Below, in pieces: positions 10,531 through 21,945 of a stretch of DNA of 64,000 bases. Origin of the DNA: Antilocapra americana. Taxonomy: Eukaryota > Chordata > Mammalia > Artiodactyla > Antilocapridae. Position 1 is the stretch's first letter. The number at the start of each line of letters is the position of its first letter. Position numbers and translations under genes: made by a program. The notes beneath the pieces are model-generated. The model was not told the DNA's origin. It searched no databases and saw nothing but the letters and a program-made list of their open reading frames with translations. The stretch covers positions 16,422,223 through 16,486,222 of the forward strand of contig ML661885.1 of NCBI GenBank assembly GCA_007570785.1. Direction: 5' to 3'.

Positions 10531-11925
10531 GATATCAAGCTGTGGATGAAGAGCATATGCATTTAGCGGCTGATCAACAGGCTGGGTCACTTTTGCTTTC
10601 CTTTTGTTCTAATCTTTGAACTACTGGGGCGTAAAACAATAAGACTGAATGAGAGAGCTATGTGAGCTTTATGGCCGTGTGCTTATGAGAGAAAGTGATC
10701 TGAAAAGATTAAAGAGATGGGGCTCATTATATAAACAACATTGTCACAGACTTTGTCATAGTTCTTACTCTAAATGTTTCCCATTGGACCAGTTAGAGTC
10801 ATCACAGTTTCTACATTTTGTTATTTTAACTCCAAGTTGGAATTATCCTTAACATAGTCTTTAGGGATTCATAACTTAAATTTTAATACAAAAATTGAAG
10901 CTAAAGTTATGTTCTAAAGTAGGATTTCTGTTGATGGGGAATTATCGATCTTCCTAAACTATTTAAGGTTTGCTATGAGAATTTTACTCACTGTGAAAAA
11001 TATCTCTATTTAGCAATCTTTCAGTTGTGCTACCTTCATTCATAGATGTAACTGCTATTGAAACTCATACACTCTCACACCCACCCACCATACCTTGATT
11101 TATCAGGTTGAAATATGAAGTGGTAGAAGTAAACTTTCCTATTTAAATTTTCAGAGTTCTTTCTTTTTGTTCAAGTTCCTTCATCATATTGTCCTGTAAT
11201 TTCATGCTACTATTTTAGAACTTATGTCACAGATTAAGAAAAAAAAACAAAACTGAGCAAACTAAGTTAAAGGGTCATTTTCATAATAATGTGTTACCTC
11301 TGGCTAGGATAGCTGCATTTCAAAAGTAATACAAATGGTGATGCCCACAGTAATCACAAAGGATGAGTCTGAATGGGGGAAGTGAGGCACTTTTGAAGGG
11401 ATGTGGGGCATTCTGTGGTTATTCAAAGCCTTAGTTCTACTCTTTGCCAAATCCTACGTCCAGGTTTCCCTTTCCAGTCTTATACTATGGTGCTTCCTCT
11501 CCTTCTACATTGACTCTACTGAGGAGTCATTGACATGCAGAGCTTCATCTTTAGATTTTTCTCTCACTTCTTTAACTCCAATGAGTAGTCCAGTATTGAA
11601 CTTCAGTATTTTTACTGCTCAGTTTGCTTAATGTTTGACTTGTCACTCCATTCCTGAGGCCACAACTTGACTGAGGACCTAAACTTTTCACTAATTGATT
11701 TCTTAAATGTGAAATGGAGTATCTTCTGCCTTATCAATAAAAGAGGATGTAACAGCCATCAGTGATTTGGGGTCTCCAAATGTAAATGAGGGCTCCCCAA
11801 AGGGAAAATAATACCTGGGATCCAGCAGATACCAGCACCGCCCCCTTCCCTCCCCCCAGTGATTGCTGGGGTGGGGGTGTGAGGAGAGGATGTGAGAAAA
11901 AAACAAAACAGGATGCTGGCCACAG
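10531..11925. other. Single-copy DNA
   Basis: About 1.4 kb without a recognised element. Around 11830-11885 lies a short C-rich then G-rich patch (CCGCCCCCTTCCCTCCCCCC ... GGGGTGGGGGTG). Frames at 10649-10852, 11401-11631 and 11703-12005 lack domains and are not called. Confidence 0.4.
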
Positions 11926-11929
11926 ATAG

Positions 11930-12425
11930 CTGAGAAGCCTATGAAAGGAATGACTTCAATAATCCAGACTCTTTCATATTCCCGTAAATATGCAGAGAAG
12001 AGCACTAAATTCCTTAACTTGAGCTATCTGGTTTTCCTTAGTTAGTGTTAGTCCTTCAGTCGTGTCCAACTCTTTCTGACCCCATGGACTATAGTCCTCC
12101 AGGATCCTCTGTCCATGGGATTCTCCAGGCGAGAAGAGTGGGTTGCCATGCCCTCCTTTAGGGGATCTTCCTGACCGAGGACAGAACCTGGTCTCCCGGC
12201 CTTGCAGGCAGATTCTTTACTGTCTGAGCCACCCCCACCAATTAACAGTAATCTCTTCTGTTCACACTGCCTGTCCCCCTTTGTTACAAATGTCCATGTA
12301 CTGTGACTCCTTTCCTCGGAGTAGTTTCTTAGGGCTACCTGAGATGCTGCCTCCCAGTGTGAAGTCCTAAATATTCCTGCTGAATTAAAAACTACTTTCG
12401 GGTTGTGATTTATTTTTCAGTCAAC
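11930..12425 (+). mobile_element. Degenerate retroviral LTR relic, split by a SINE
   Basis: Sequence on either side of the Bov-tA at 12042 fits one plus-strand LTR: CTTAACTTGAGCTATCTGGTTTTC before it; CCTCGGAGTAGTTTCTTAGGG, GCTACCTGAGATGCTGCCTCCC and GAAGTCCTAAATATTCCTGC with an AATTAAA poly(A)-like site near 12382 and a TTTTCAGTC end after it. No coding part is attached. The family (ERV1-like) is an inference from these motifs. Confidence 0.55.
12042..12235 (-). mobile_element. Bov-tA SINE
   Basis: Minus-strand Bov-tA: GTCCTTCAGTCGTGTCCAAC at the low end, GGGGATCTTCCTGACCGAGG, and the CTGTCTGAGCCACC head at the high end. It interrupts an older LTR relic. Confidence 0.9.
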
Positions 12426-13261
12426 AGAAACTAAGCATAATTTGAATTAGTCTCCAATGTATCTCTACCCAATTTCAATATGTGGCGCCCAAGCTGAACC
12501 CACTGCCCCAAACCTTTGGGGATGATTATTTATTTAGAGATTCAACTGAGAGAGACTTCTTAAAGCAGTGAGTCCTTTGGTGGTTATAACTGAAATATTC
12601 AAGGTTGGGAAAAGAGCAGGCATGAGCACAGGAGAGGCAAAGTAAAGGTTAAATAAAGGAAGAAGCGCCTAAAGCCATTGGAGGAGCAGTAACAGAGGAA
12701 GGTTGTATGCAAACATGCAGGGTCGAAAGTTCAATATGTGTGCATTTTTCAGATTGTCCAAGCACTAATGTGGCAAGTGGTGAATAGGGTTGCAATTAGC
12801 AGGTAGTCATCAAAACTCTAGGATTCTATGTGTTCTGTCATCCTGTCATTGTCCATTCATCCACTGAAACGAACAGAACACATTTGAACTGGATCTCTGC
12901 CAGACACTAAAAAATGGCATTTTTTTCTCTTCAAGGGCTTAGAGACCAGTTTATAAACATGAAAGCAGGGATTGATTCATTTTTAGAGAAACTGGGTGAT
13001 TTTCTATGTGGACTGGGGGACCAGAGAGAGGTTTAGTGGTATAAGAAGAAAAGAGCCCAGTGAGCCTGGAACCTTAGCCTGCCAAGTCAAGAACAGTCTT
13101 AGAATAATGAGTGGATTATTGAAGGCTGGGATTTTGAATGTTGGGTTTGGGCAAAGGGAAGATTGTAACGAACTTTTTGTTAAACCAGTGCAGTGAGAGC
13201 TTCATAAAGTGAACTATGTCAATTTAAGGAACTGTCTTCCCACCACCCCCACCCCCCATTG
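12426..13261. other. Single-copy or unclassified DNA
   Basis: Contains TGGCGCCCAAGCTGAACC at about 12483, which partly resembles a retroviral lysine-tRNA primer site but is about 57 bp downstream of the LTR relic's apparent end. Apart from this I see no element or gene. A polypyrimidine CCCACCACCCCCACCCCCC run is at about 13239-13257. Confidence 0.35.
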
Positions 13262-13265
13262 GTAA

Positions 13266-13797
13266 TGTAGCCACGTACTCTGGGAAGCAAACTCACTCAG
13301 AAGGACAATGCAGACAGTGAAGTGCAGTTTATTACACCGGAGGCCCAAGGCAGAGTCTCCTCTTAGCCAAGGACCCCGACCAGCATTTGTGAGGATCTTT
13401 TATATCCATGTGTACGTGTCTAAACCCACCACCCCAAATCACCCGGAACTTACATCAACGAAGGAAAAGTAAATACAATCACAATAATGCCATCATTCAA
13501 GTATCATGTGTTAGAACAGTTGATAATCAATAAGCCCGAGGTTACTATCAGAAAGCTTATGACCTGTCAGGAGCCAGGGTTTATGACCTGTCAGGAGCCA
13601 GGGGTGATTAGTGCATGTTATCACCTAGGTGTTGAGTATCCTGGATCTAACCTTTCAGATTCTCCTGTCCAGAGGGGGGCCTAATCCCTCCATTGTAATG
13701 TCCACAGGCACTAAGCACAAAGTTCAGAGAGGTGCCCGAGCATGATCAACATGAACAGGCCTGAAATGGAGATCGGGCCCTATGAATTCCTTCTTCA
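13266..13797 (-). mobile_element. Solo LTR of an endogenous retrovirus (ERV1-like)
   Basis: A 532-bp element with TG...CA ends in minus orientation, flanked by 4-bp direct repeats GTAA (13262-13265 and 13798-13801), the size typical of gammaretrovirus-like ERVs. On the minus strand a TGTAATAAACTG poly(A) region corresponds to 13326-13336. A 24-bp unit is perfectly tandem-duplicated save its last base at 13557-13580 and 13581-13604, in the U3 part. No internal retroviral genes adjoin it, so it is a recombination product. Confidence 0.75.
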
Positions 13798-13801
13798 GTA
13801 A

Positions 13802-14329
13802 TAGGTCTCTTCTACTTTTTAAAAGATAATGGTGATAGGTAGTTTAAAAAAGATTTTTGAGAAGAGTAGTATCATCAAACTGGTGATATAGGAGACCTAG
13901 TCTCTGTCCCCTGATGAAAATCAACAATTAGCTATCCACAAATAAAAACAGCTGTGGGAGAACTTGAGAGAAATTTTAGCAACACAGAGGAATAAAAAAA
14001 CCCCGAGTATAAACACATAAGAAAAAAAAAAACAACAACTCCATTTGCAACTTCATCAACTTCATCACCCCATCCTCAAAATCAGAATTGCTCAGAAGGA
14101 AGGAATTTCCCAGCTAGAATGACTTCCCCTCACCAGGAAAGTAAGAATGAAGTACTGCACAAAGGTCTCATTTTGGTTCACTCCACCCAGACGGGCAAAG
14201 TTGAGATATAGAGAGCTAGGAACAAGGTAGAAAACCAGGGGTCACCACGAGCACTTGTACAGCGGGAGGGATCACAGTTCACAGTGCCTTGCTCTGCAGA
14301 CAACCCTAGCAGATTTCACCAGCTCGGGC
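13802..14329. other. Unclassified DNA, possibly ancient L1 5' region
   Basis: AACTGGTGATATAGGAGACCT...AACTTGAGAGAAATTTTAGC resembles the start of old L1 5'UTRs, but this is from general recollection of the family and weakly supported. No coding frame. Confidence 0.3.
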
Positions 14330-14661
14330 TGATTTTCGGTTGTGTTGGGCTTTCATTGCTGCCCAGGTGGGCTTTTCTCTAGCTGTGGCAAGTAGGGCTG
14401 CTCTCTAGTTGCCGTGTGTGGGCTTCTCATTGCAATGGTTTCTCTCGCAATGGAGTATAGGCTGTAGGTGCATGGGCTCCAGAGCTTTGGCATGTGGGCT
14501 CAGTAGTTGCAGCTCCCGGGCTCTGGAGCACAGGCTCAATAGTTGTGGTGCATGGACTTAGTTGCTCCGCAGCATGCTGGATCCTCCTACATTAGGTATG
14601 GAACCCGTAGGTCCTGCGTTGGAAGGTGGATTCTTTATCACTGAGCCACCAGGGAAGCCCT
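14330..14661 (-). mobile_element. CHR-1 type SINE (near full length)
   Basis: Minus-strand cetartiodactyl CHR SINE. It has the long body (GGGCTGCTCTCTAGTTGCCG, GGGCTCCAGAGCTTTGGCATG, GGTGCATGGACTTAGTTGCTC) and a tRNA-like head at the high end (GGTCCTGCGTTGGAAGG...CACTGAGCCACCAGGGAAGCCC). This is the longest CHR copy in the window. Confidence 0.85.
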
Positions 14662-17030
14662 GCTTCTTGCATTCTTGAGTTTATAGCCAAGATTTTTATC
14701 AAACATACACACACACTCAAGCATATCAATACCCTTTCTCTCTCTGCTAACACAAGGCTATTTTCACCTTTAATTGAAGATATATTAAGCATAGATACAG
14801 CCTGTGGCATTTAGCACAGTCTGGTCTTTGAATAAAATTGCCAGAAAATTTCTTGAGATGAAGGATGGAATCTACATGAGAACTCGGAGTTGTCAGTACT
14901 CATTGAACTTCTCCTTTGAATTCTAGGGTATTACAAGTTCAGAAGAAGTTTCTAGTAAGCCAATACTAACAGCTGTGGTCAGTTAATGGGTAAGAATTGA
15001 AAAGAAGAATTAGAGAATGATGATTATACAACTAAATAACTTCAGACTTGAATTTTGGTCACATTTATTTCAATTAAAGATCTGTGTAATTTCCAGCTCT
15101 ACACAGTGTGAGAAAAACTCAGCCAAAACTGAAGGGAAAAAACCCCCAAGAAATAAAACATATGTTGGGTTATGATTTTGTATGAACTATTTTGAAGTTA
15201 AAAGTGCTAAATGATTTATTTTAGATGAGTGGCATTTCTTCTTTAAGACTTGAAGTAGAAAAATATTTAAATTAGACTGCAAATTAAATTAGTGTTAAGG
15301 ATTGGAAATATTTGAGAATATCCTTAAGGGATAAATACATATTCCACTTCCCCTGTTTTTAAAAGGCTTCTACTGTTTACTTTTATCAGAAAGCATAATT
15401 CGCCATTTCTAGTCAAAGAAATAATAAAATGATCAGTTTGCTTCTGTGGTTCTAGATTTCCAGAGAACTGACATGTTTTGAAAAATTTCTCTATTGTGTC
15501 ATAATAAAATTTATTTCCCTTGTTTTCCTTTGTGTGTTTTGGGATGTCAAGTTCAATGTATTTTGGGGCGTCAAAGTCAATACACACGTCTTTTGGAGAT
15601 CTACATTAAGCTGCAATGAATCATGGAATCAAGGTTGAAAGGGCACCTAAAAGTAATTTGATCCTATCCTTAACTTCCAGGCAAGATTTAAGAATCATGC
15701 TTTACCCTGTTTATAAAATCTGAAAGAAGAAAATAAAATAATCTAGAATAGATGATTTTGAAATATTTACCATAAACTGTTATTGTTGAATCTCTTATAA
15801 CATTTTAAATAATCAATATTAATAAATAAAAAATAGGTGAGGCTGTTTGATTTCCTTTGAAAACTAAGTCTTTAAGAATTAACATATAGCTTGGGTACTT
15901 CTTAGCAGTCCATTTAGCAAGACAATGTCTTCAGCCAAAGACAGTACTAACGGCCTAAAAACTATATTATCATTGCTGTAGTTGAATAGTCCACATTCTT
16001 ATCTATATATAGTCAGTTTTCCTTTAGATAGTTTATAATTTCTCCTAAATACTGATCCTGTACAAACATGCTAATTTACACCATTTTTTAAAAAAGACTA
16101 ACAAAATTTTCTCCATCATTCCAGTTACTTCTTTAATATTTTCATTTTCTCTAAAAGAGAAATTGAAAAGAGTAACTAAGGACATATACTATTTGCTATA
16201 ACCCACAGAAATGGAACATTATACAAATAGATCTATATAGACTATAAGATACTTTATAGTCACTACAGTTTAAGAAGACAGCAAATTAGATACTATTCTG
16301 AATCAAAGACAGTCTTGAGTTTCAGAGTCTTTTCAGTGTGACATTTCAACATGAGTACCACATTCAGTTATGTTGAATGAAACAGAGGTATTAAGAACAA
16401 TTTTAAAAGCAATTTTTATCTATTACCCTTTAGAGGAAAGATGCTGGTCTTTAGATTCAAAATAACTTTAAATTTCTAATCAATCTGTTCCAAAAAAAGT
16501 CAAAAACCTGTCAGACTTGAATGACTGAAATAAGCCTCCTGCTGGTCCGACCCTGGATAGGTCCATTACTCTAAGAAGACTGTGACCCAAGTTGTGGATT
16601 AGGTGACTGCAACACCAATGTCCTGGAGACTTCCAGAGAAGTAATTTCTTTTTCTTTTTTTAATGCTTTGATATGTAAATAGCATGAAATAAAGCCCTCA
16701 CTTTTTCCTAGGGTATTTCCTAGGGTAACAGAGAAATAATAAGACAATGGAAAAAAACCAATCAATTTTTCCCTTCTATTGTGAAGTACTTCTTGGCAGC
16801 TGGTAAAGTCCAGGGATCTGGAATTTGTAATGTAGAAACGCTGAACTATCTGTGATGGGTGCTGGAGACCATGCCAGAGAGCATGAAGTTTCTGCTTTTT
16901 CAGACCATGAAGCATCATTTGATAGAAACTATTCTGAGGAAACTTCTCTTAGAAAGAGTTTAACTTGTCTTATAAAATCTGAAAATTGACATTAGAGTAC
17001 CTGCTTTAAAGATCAAAGTTACAGCCTCAT
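14662..17030. other. Single-copy DNA
   Basis: About 2.4 kb, A/T-rich. Frames at 15324-15587 (minus, 87 codons) and 16571-16918 (minus, 115 codons) are the longest outside repeats. Neither shows a domain I recognise, codon-position bias I can judge, or plausible splice or initiation context, so neither is called. A faint old-repeat look occurs at 15605-15710. Confidence 0.4.
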
Positions 17031-17034
17031 TAAA

Positions 17035-18070
17035 AACATATCTACATCTGGAATAATTCTCACTGAAAACTGGAGACTGACAGAAATCTTACCTACAACC
17101 AAGGCTGTAGGAAGGATTCACATGAAATCAGGCAGGAAGGGAAGAGAAACAATCAGTTCAGGACCTATGCCCCTAGGAGGGGACTCAGACGAAAAGGGAC
17201 ATTACGCGGACAGAGGTCCTCCTTGGGGACTGAGCGGTTCAGGTCACATATGGGGTGCCCCAGCCCTGGAGTCCTACGTAGGGAATATAGACCCTTTTGG
17301 CTGATTGGAGGGTCTGTAGAACTAACCGGAGGGCTGTGGAAGCCCTGGCCTCTGCTTCTGAGGCACACATGCATGCTTGCTTGCACCTGAAGCAGGGCGA
17401 GAGGGTGGATTGAAAACTGTAAGAGTGGCTGGTTGGTTTTTTTGTGTCTGCCCCAGTGCCTGCCCCAAGCTGAGCCAAGCAAATTCTTCAGCCCCACTTG
17501 AAAGCTTGTCTGTGAGACACAGGGGCATCTCAGACCTGAAGTGGCATCTGAGCAGGGTAGGGATAGCCATTGCTGGCACTTACACAAGCAGCACCCCAGA
17601 AGCAGATCTCTGTACACAGCTGGAAAACCACAGCCTGGGCACTAACACACGCCTAGTGCTCACACCAGCCCCTCTTGTTCCAGCACTGCTCTCCTCTGGG
17701 GCAAAGGTGCTGGTCTGGGAGATGGAGAGCACACATTTAAAGGGAAGCCCCAGCTCACACTTGGCTCCAGCCCGACTCTCCATCTTTAGCACCATCTCCT
17801 ACCAAAGTGATAGTTGCCAGTACACCCTGAGAAAGACCTGACTTGTGTTTACATCATATCCAGCTCTCCCACAAAAGCCACTGGACATCTGTAGACTGTA
17901 TAGAGACACTCCCACATAAGGACATCCCTTTAAGACCACAATAGGTAACTGCTTACCATAAAGACAGTGAAAGTTAAGCAAAATGAAGACAGAGGGATTT
18001 GTCTCAATTGAAAGAGCAAGAGAAAACACATTAAAAAATAAATAATGAAACAGAAACAATTTATCAGACA
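17035..18070 (+). mobile_element. Ancient L1, 5'UTR and start of ORF1
   Basis: GC-rich sequence typical of old mammalian L1 5'UTRs: GGAGACTGACAGAAATC, AAGGCTGTAGGAAGG, GGGACTGAGCGGTTCAGGTC, CCCCAGCCCTGGAGTCCTAC, GCCTGCCCCAAGCTGAGCC. It leads at 17960-18065 to the A-rich ORF1 leader (AAGCAAAATGAAGACAG...TGAAACAGAAACAATTTATC). Open frames here of 60-154 codons on both strands reflect the GC-rich UTR and are not genes. It continues straight into ORF2 sequence at about 18075. Confidence 0.75.
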
Positions 18071-18074
18071 GACA

Positions 18075-19878
18075 TTACAAGAAAGAAGCTTATAAGCAAA
18101 TATCTCTGATGAATATAAATGCAAAAATCCTTAACATAGTATTAGCAAGCCAAATTCAACAATGTATAAAAAAGAATCATACACCATGATAAAGTGGGAT
18201 TTATTCCAGGTATGCAAGGACTGCTCAATACCCACAAATCAATCAATATATATGCCACATTAACAAAAGCAATAGTAAAAATTATACAATCTTGATAGAA
18301 AAGGCATAGTTTTTATTCATTCAGGATGAAAGCTATCATAATAGTTGATATTAGAGGAAACATACCTCAACATAACAAAGGTCATTTATGATTCAGCTAA
18401 CATCACATCAACAGTGAAAAGCTGAATGTCTTTCCTCTAAGATTAGGAAAAAGGCAAGGAGGCTCACTTTCATCATTTCTATTTAACATCATATTAGAAG
18501 TCCTAAAATCAGCAATCAAGAAGAAAAGAAACAAAAGGCATTCAGATTGGAAAGGAAGAAGTAAAATTGTTACTATTTGCAGATGACGTGATACTCTATA
18601 TAGAAAATCCTAAAGTCTGCACCAAGAAACTATTAGAATAAATAAATTCAGTTAAGATGCAGGATATAATATTAATATACAGAAATCTGTTGCATTTATA
18701 TTCACTAATAACAAACTATCAGAAAGAGAAACAAGAAGAGAATCATGTTTAAAATTGTATCAAAAAGAAGAAAATACCTAGGAATAAAATTAAGGAGGTA
18801 AAAAACTCTCTGAAGTCTATAAAAGATTAATGAAGAAATTTGAAAATTATACAAAGAAATGGAACAATATTCTGTGTTCTTGGATTGGAAGAATTAATTT
18901 TGTTAAAATGTCCATACTACTCAAAGCAATTCAAAAATTCAATGCAATTCCTATCAAAATACCCATGACATTTTTTGCAAAATTAGAAATCATAACACTA
19001 AACTTAACATGGAACCACAAAAGGTGCCAAATTGCCAAAATGATCCTGAGACAAAAGAACAAAGCTGGAGGTATCATGTTCCCTGAATTCAGACTATACT
19101 ACAAAGCTACAGTAATCAAAACAGCACAGTACTGGCACAAAAATAGACACTTAGCTCAGAGGGGCTGATTAGAAAGCCCAGAAGTAAACGAATACACTTA
19201 TGGTAAATTAATTCACAGCAAAGGAGTCAAGAATATACAATGGAGAAAAGACAGTCCCATCAATACATTGTGCTTGGGAAACTGGATAACTACATGTAAA
19301 AGGATGAAATTAGAACATTTCCTCACATCATATATTAAAATTAAAGACCTAAAGCTGAAACTTGAAACCATAAAACTTCTAGAGGAGAACACAAGCAGAA
19401 AACTCTTTGACACAGATCACTGTAGTACTTTATTTTTTGGATCTGTCTCTTAAGGCAAAAGAAATAAAAGCAAAAATGAAAAGACAACCTACTGAATGTG
19501 AGAAAATATTTGCAAATAATGTGACCAATAAGGTTGATATCCAATATATATAAACAGCTCATACAACTCAACAATAATAAAACAACCTGATAAAAAAAAA
19601 CAGACAGAAGATCTGAATAAACATTTTTCCAAAGAAGATACTCAGATGGTCAATAGGCACACAAAAAGATGTTCAACATCATCAAAGAAATGCAAATCAA
19701 AACCATAAAGAGATATCACCTGACACCTGTCACAATGATTATCATCAAAAAGACCACCAAAAACAAATGTTGGCAAAGATGTAAAAAAATGGAACCCTCA
19801 TACACTGTTGGTACAAATTAAAGCCACTATAGAAGACTGTAAGGAGGTTCTTTGAAAAACTAAAAATAGGACTACCAT
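18075..19878 (+). mobile_element. Ancient L1, ORF2 RT to C-terminal region
   Basis: Plus-strand L1 ORF2 from the RT domain (AATATCTCTGATGAATATAAATGC) onward. The catalytic FADD region is recognisable near 18575-18600 (TATTTGCAGATGACGTGATACTC). The frame is broken; 18830-19168 holds the [20 protein letters not shown] block. It is interrupted at 19878 by a BovB and resumes at 21935. ORF1 and the ORF2 endonuclease are missing. Confidence 0.9.
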
Positions 19879-20009
19879 CAGTTCAGTTCAGTCATTCAGT
19901 CATGTCTGACTCTTTGTGACCCCATGGACTGCAGCATGCCTGGCCTCCCTGTCCATCACCAACCCCTGGAGTTTACACAAACTCGTGTCCATTAGTCAGT
20001 AACGCTATC

Positions 20010-20450
20010 TGCGGGGAGCCGGGATGTTTTCCATCCCCCAATCGGCCCTAAGAGAGGACCTGAAAACCTCTCTTTGTCCCGCCACCCTGACGCCTTTTCA
20101 TTGACTAAGATCAAGCGCCGTGACGGGAAAAACAGCCTGATGACCTTTTTCCCATTTACTCTGTTTCCTTGGACACCTGACGCATGCGGGTCTGTTTTTC
20201 CCCTGCTTAATAATGTGCTGACCATATCAAAGGCATTCTTAAAGTTTATCGTTAACTGCTCCCTCAAGCTTGCTAGTAACTAGAAAAATGTATATATACT
20301 GTTAATCAGCTATAATAAAGTGGCAGTAGTGAGAAGCTCTTTGGAGTTTCCCTCTGCTCCTCTCAACCCCATCTTTTAAGTGTCTTCATTTTTCTCAGGT
20401 GCTTGGTCGTTGCGTTCTCGACCGTGCGATTTTGCCAGCTGGTTCCGGCA
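20010..20450 (+). mobile_element. Solo LTR (ERVK-like) inside the BovB
   Basis: A 441-bp element starting TGCGGGGAGCCGGG and ending GGTTCCGGCA. A TATATATA box near 20291 and an AATAAA signal at 20314-20319 fix the plus orientation. GCTATC occurs immediately before it (20004-20009) and two bases after its end (20453-20458), matching a 6-bp duplication that has decayed slightly. BovB sequence resumes directly after. No retroviral coding sequence is attached. Confidence 0.85.
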
Positions 20451-20859
20451 GAGCTATCCAACCATTTCATCCTCTGTCGTCCCCTTCTCCTAACTTCAGT
20501 CTTTCCCAGCATCAGGGTCTTTTCAAATGAATCAGTTCTTCACATCAGGTGGCCAAAGTATTGGAGTTTCAGCTTCAGCATCAGTCTTTCCAATGGATAT
20601 TCAGGACTGATTTCCTTTAGGATGGACTGGTTGGCTCTCCTTGCAGTCCAAGGGACTCTCAAGAGGCTTCTTCAACACCACAGTTCAAAAGCATCAATTT
20701 TTTGGTGCTCAGCTCTTTATAGCCCAGCTCTTACATCTATACATGACTACTGGAAAAACCAAAGCTATGACTAGATGGACCTTTGTTGGCAAAGTAATCT
20801 CTTTGCTTTTTAATATGCTGTTGAGGTTGGTCATAACTTTCCTTCCAAGGAGCAAGCGT

Positions 20860-21444
20860 CTTTTATTTATTTATTTTTTTTATTATTGTTTTTGCCATAC
20901 ATTGTCATGATATCACCATGGGTTTACATATGCTTCCCCTCCGGATCCCCCCTCCCTCCTCCCTCCACCCCGGGAAATCTCGCTGCACCAGTCCCGAGCA
21001 TCAATCCTGGGCTGGCGATTGATTAGACACATGACAATTAACATGCTTCAATGCCCTTCTCCCATATCATCCCACCCTTACCCTCATCGACAAAGTCCAC
21101 GAGTCTATTCTATACATCTGCGTTCCTTTTGTTGTCTCCCATGTTGGGTTCTCGTTACTGTCTTTCTAAATTCCATATATATGTGTTAATATACTGTATT
21201 ATTGTTTTTGCTTCTGGCTTACTTCACTTTGGATAATGGGCTCCAGTTTCGTCCATCTGAGTAGAATTGCTTCAAATGAATTTTTTTTTAATGCTGAGTA
21301 ATATTCCATTGTGTATATGTACCACAGCTTTCTTATCCATTCATCAGTTGATGGGCATCTAGGTTGTTTCCATGTCTTAGCTATTGTAAACAATGCAGCG
21401 ATGAACATTGGGGTATACGTGGCTCTTTCAATTCTGGTTTCCTC
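20860..21444 (-). mobile_element. L1 3' end, 5'-truncated, inside the BovB
   Basis: Poly(T)-rich end at 20860-20885, then a 3'UTR with the CCTCCCTCCTCCCTCC polypyrimidine block (on the minus strand a G-rich tract), then the end of ORF2. The ORF2 tail, 21199-21516, has an early stop (CAA to TAA) a few codons before the usual end. BovB is interrupted exactly at GCGTCTTTT/AATTTC, a TTTT/AA site typical of L1 endonuclease, but no target duplication of ordinary length is visible. Confidence 0.9.
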
Positions 21445-21945
21445 AATTTCATGGCTGCAGTCACCATCTGCAGTGATTTTGGAGCCCAGAAAAATAAAGT
21501 CAGCCACTGTTTCCACTGTTTTCCCATCTGTCTCCTATGAAGTGATGGGACCAGCTGTCATGATCTTAGTTTCCTGAATGCTGAGTTTTAAGCCAACTTT
21601 TTCACTCTCCTCTTTCACTTTCATCAAGAGGCTCTTTAGTTCTTCTTCTCTTTCTGCCTTAAGGGTGGTGTCATCTACATATCTGAGTTTATTGATATTT
21701 CTTCCAGCAATCTTGATTCCAGCTTGTGCTTCATCCAGTCCAGTATTTTTCATGATGTACTCTGCATATAAGTTAAATAAGCAAGGTGACAATATACAGC
21801 CTTGATGTACTCCTTTCCCGATTTGGAACCAGTCTGTTGTTCCAAGTCCATGTTGCTTCTTGACCTGCATACAGATTTCTCAGGAGGCAGGTCAGGCGGT
21901 CTGGTATTTCCATCTCTTTAAGAAATTTCCACTAAGGACTACCAT

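Larger units (their letters stand above)
19879..21934 (-). mobile_element. BovB LINE inserted in the ancient L1
   Basis: Minus-strand BovB, 5'-truncated in the RT region, flanked by perfect 11-bp target duplications AGGACTACCAT at 19868-19878 and 21935-21945. Its own sequence occupies 19879-20009, 20451-20859 and 21445-21934; the rest is a solo LTR and an L1 3' end that landed in it. The RT remnant at 21535-21870 shows YVDD in place of YADD. Confidence 0.95.

Noticed and set aside
12483..12502. TGGCGCCCAAGC resembling a retroviral primer-binding site
   Set aside because: It is about 57 bases beyond the apparent end of the LTR relic and only part of the primer-site match is kept; no gag-like sequence follows.
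13557..13604. Direct repeats suggestive of a CRISPR-like or satellite array
   Set aside because: Only two adjoining units without spacers, inside a solo LTR of a mammalian genome.
15324..15587. 87-codon minus frame with an even amino-acid mix
   Set aside because: No domain or family recognised, and no supporting context; kept only as a note.
16571..16918. 115-codon minus-strand frame in repeat-poor DNA
   Set aside because: No recognisable domain, no promoter or splice context, and such lengths arise by chance at this scale.
17165..17841. Overlapping frames of 71-154 codons on both strands, looking like a GC-rich exon
   Set aside because: The DNA matches an ancient L1 5'UTR in layout and wording and leads into L1 ORF1/ORF2 sequence; the frames reflect GC content.
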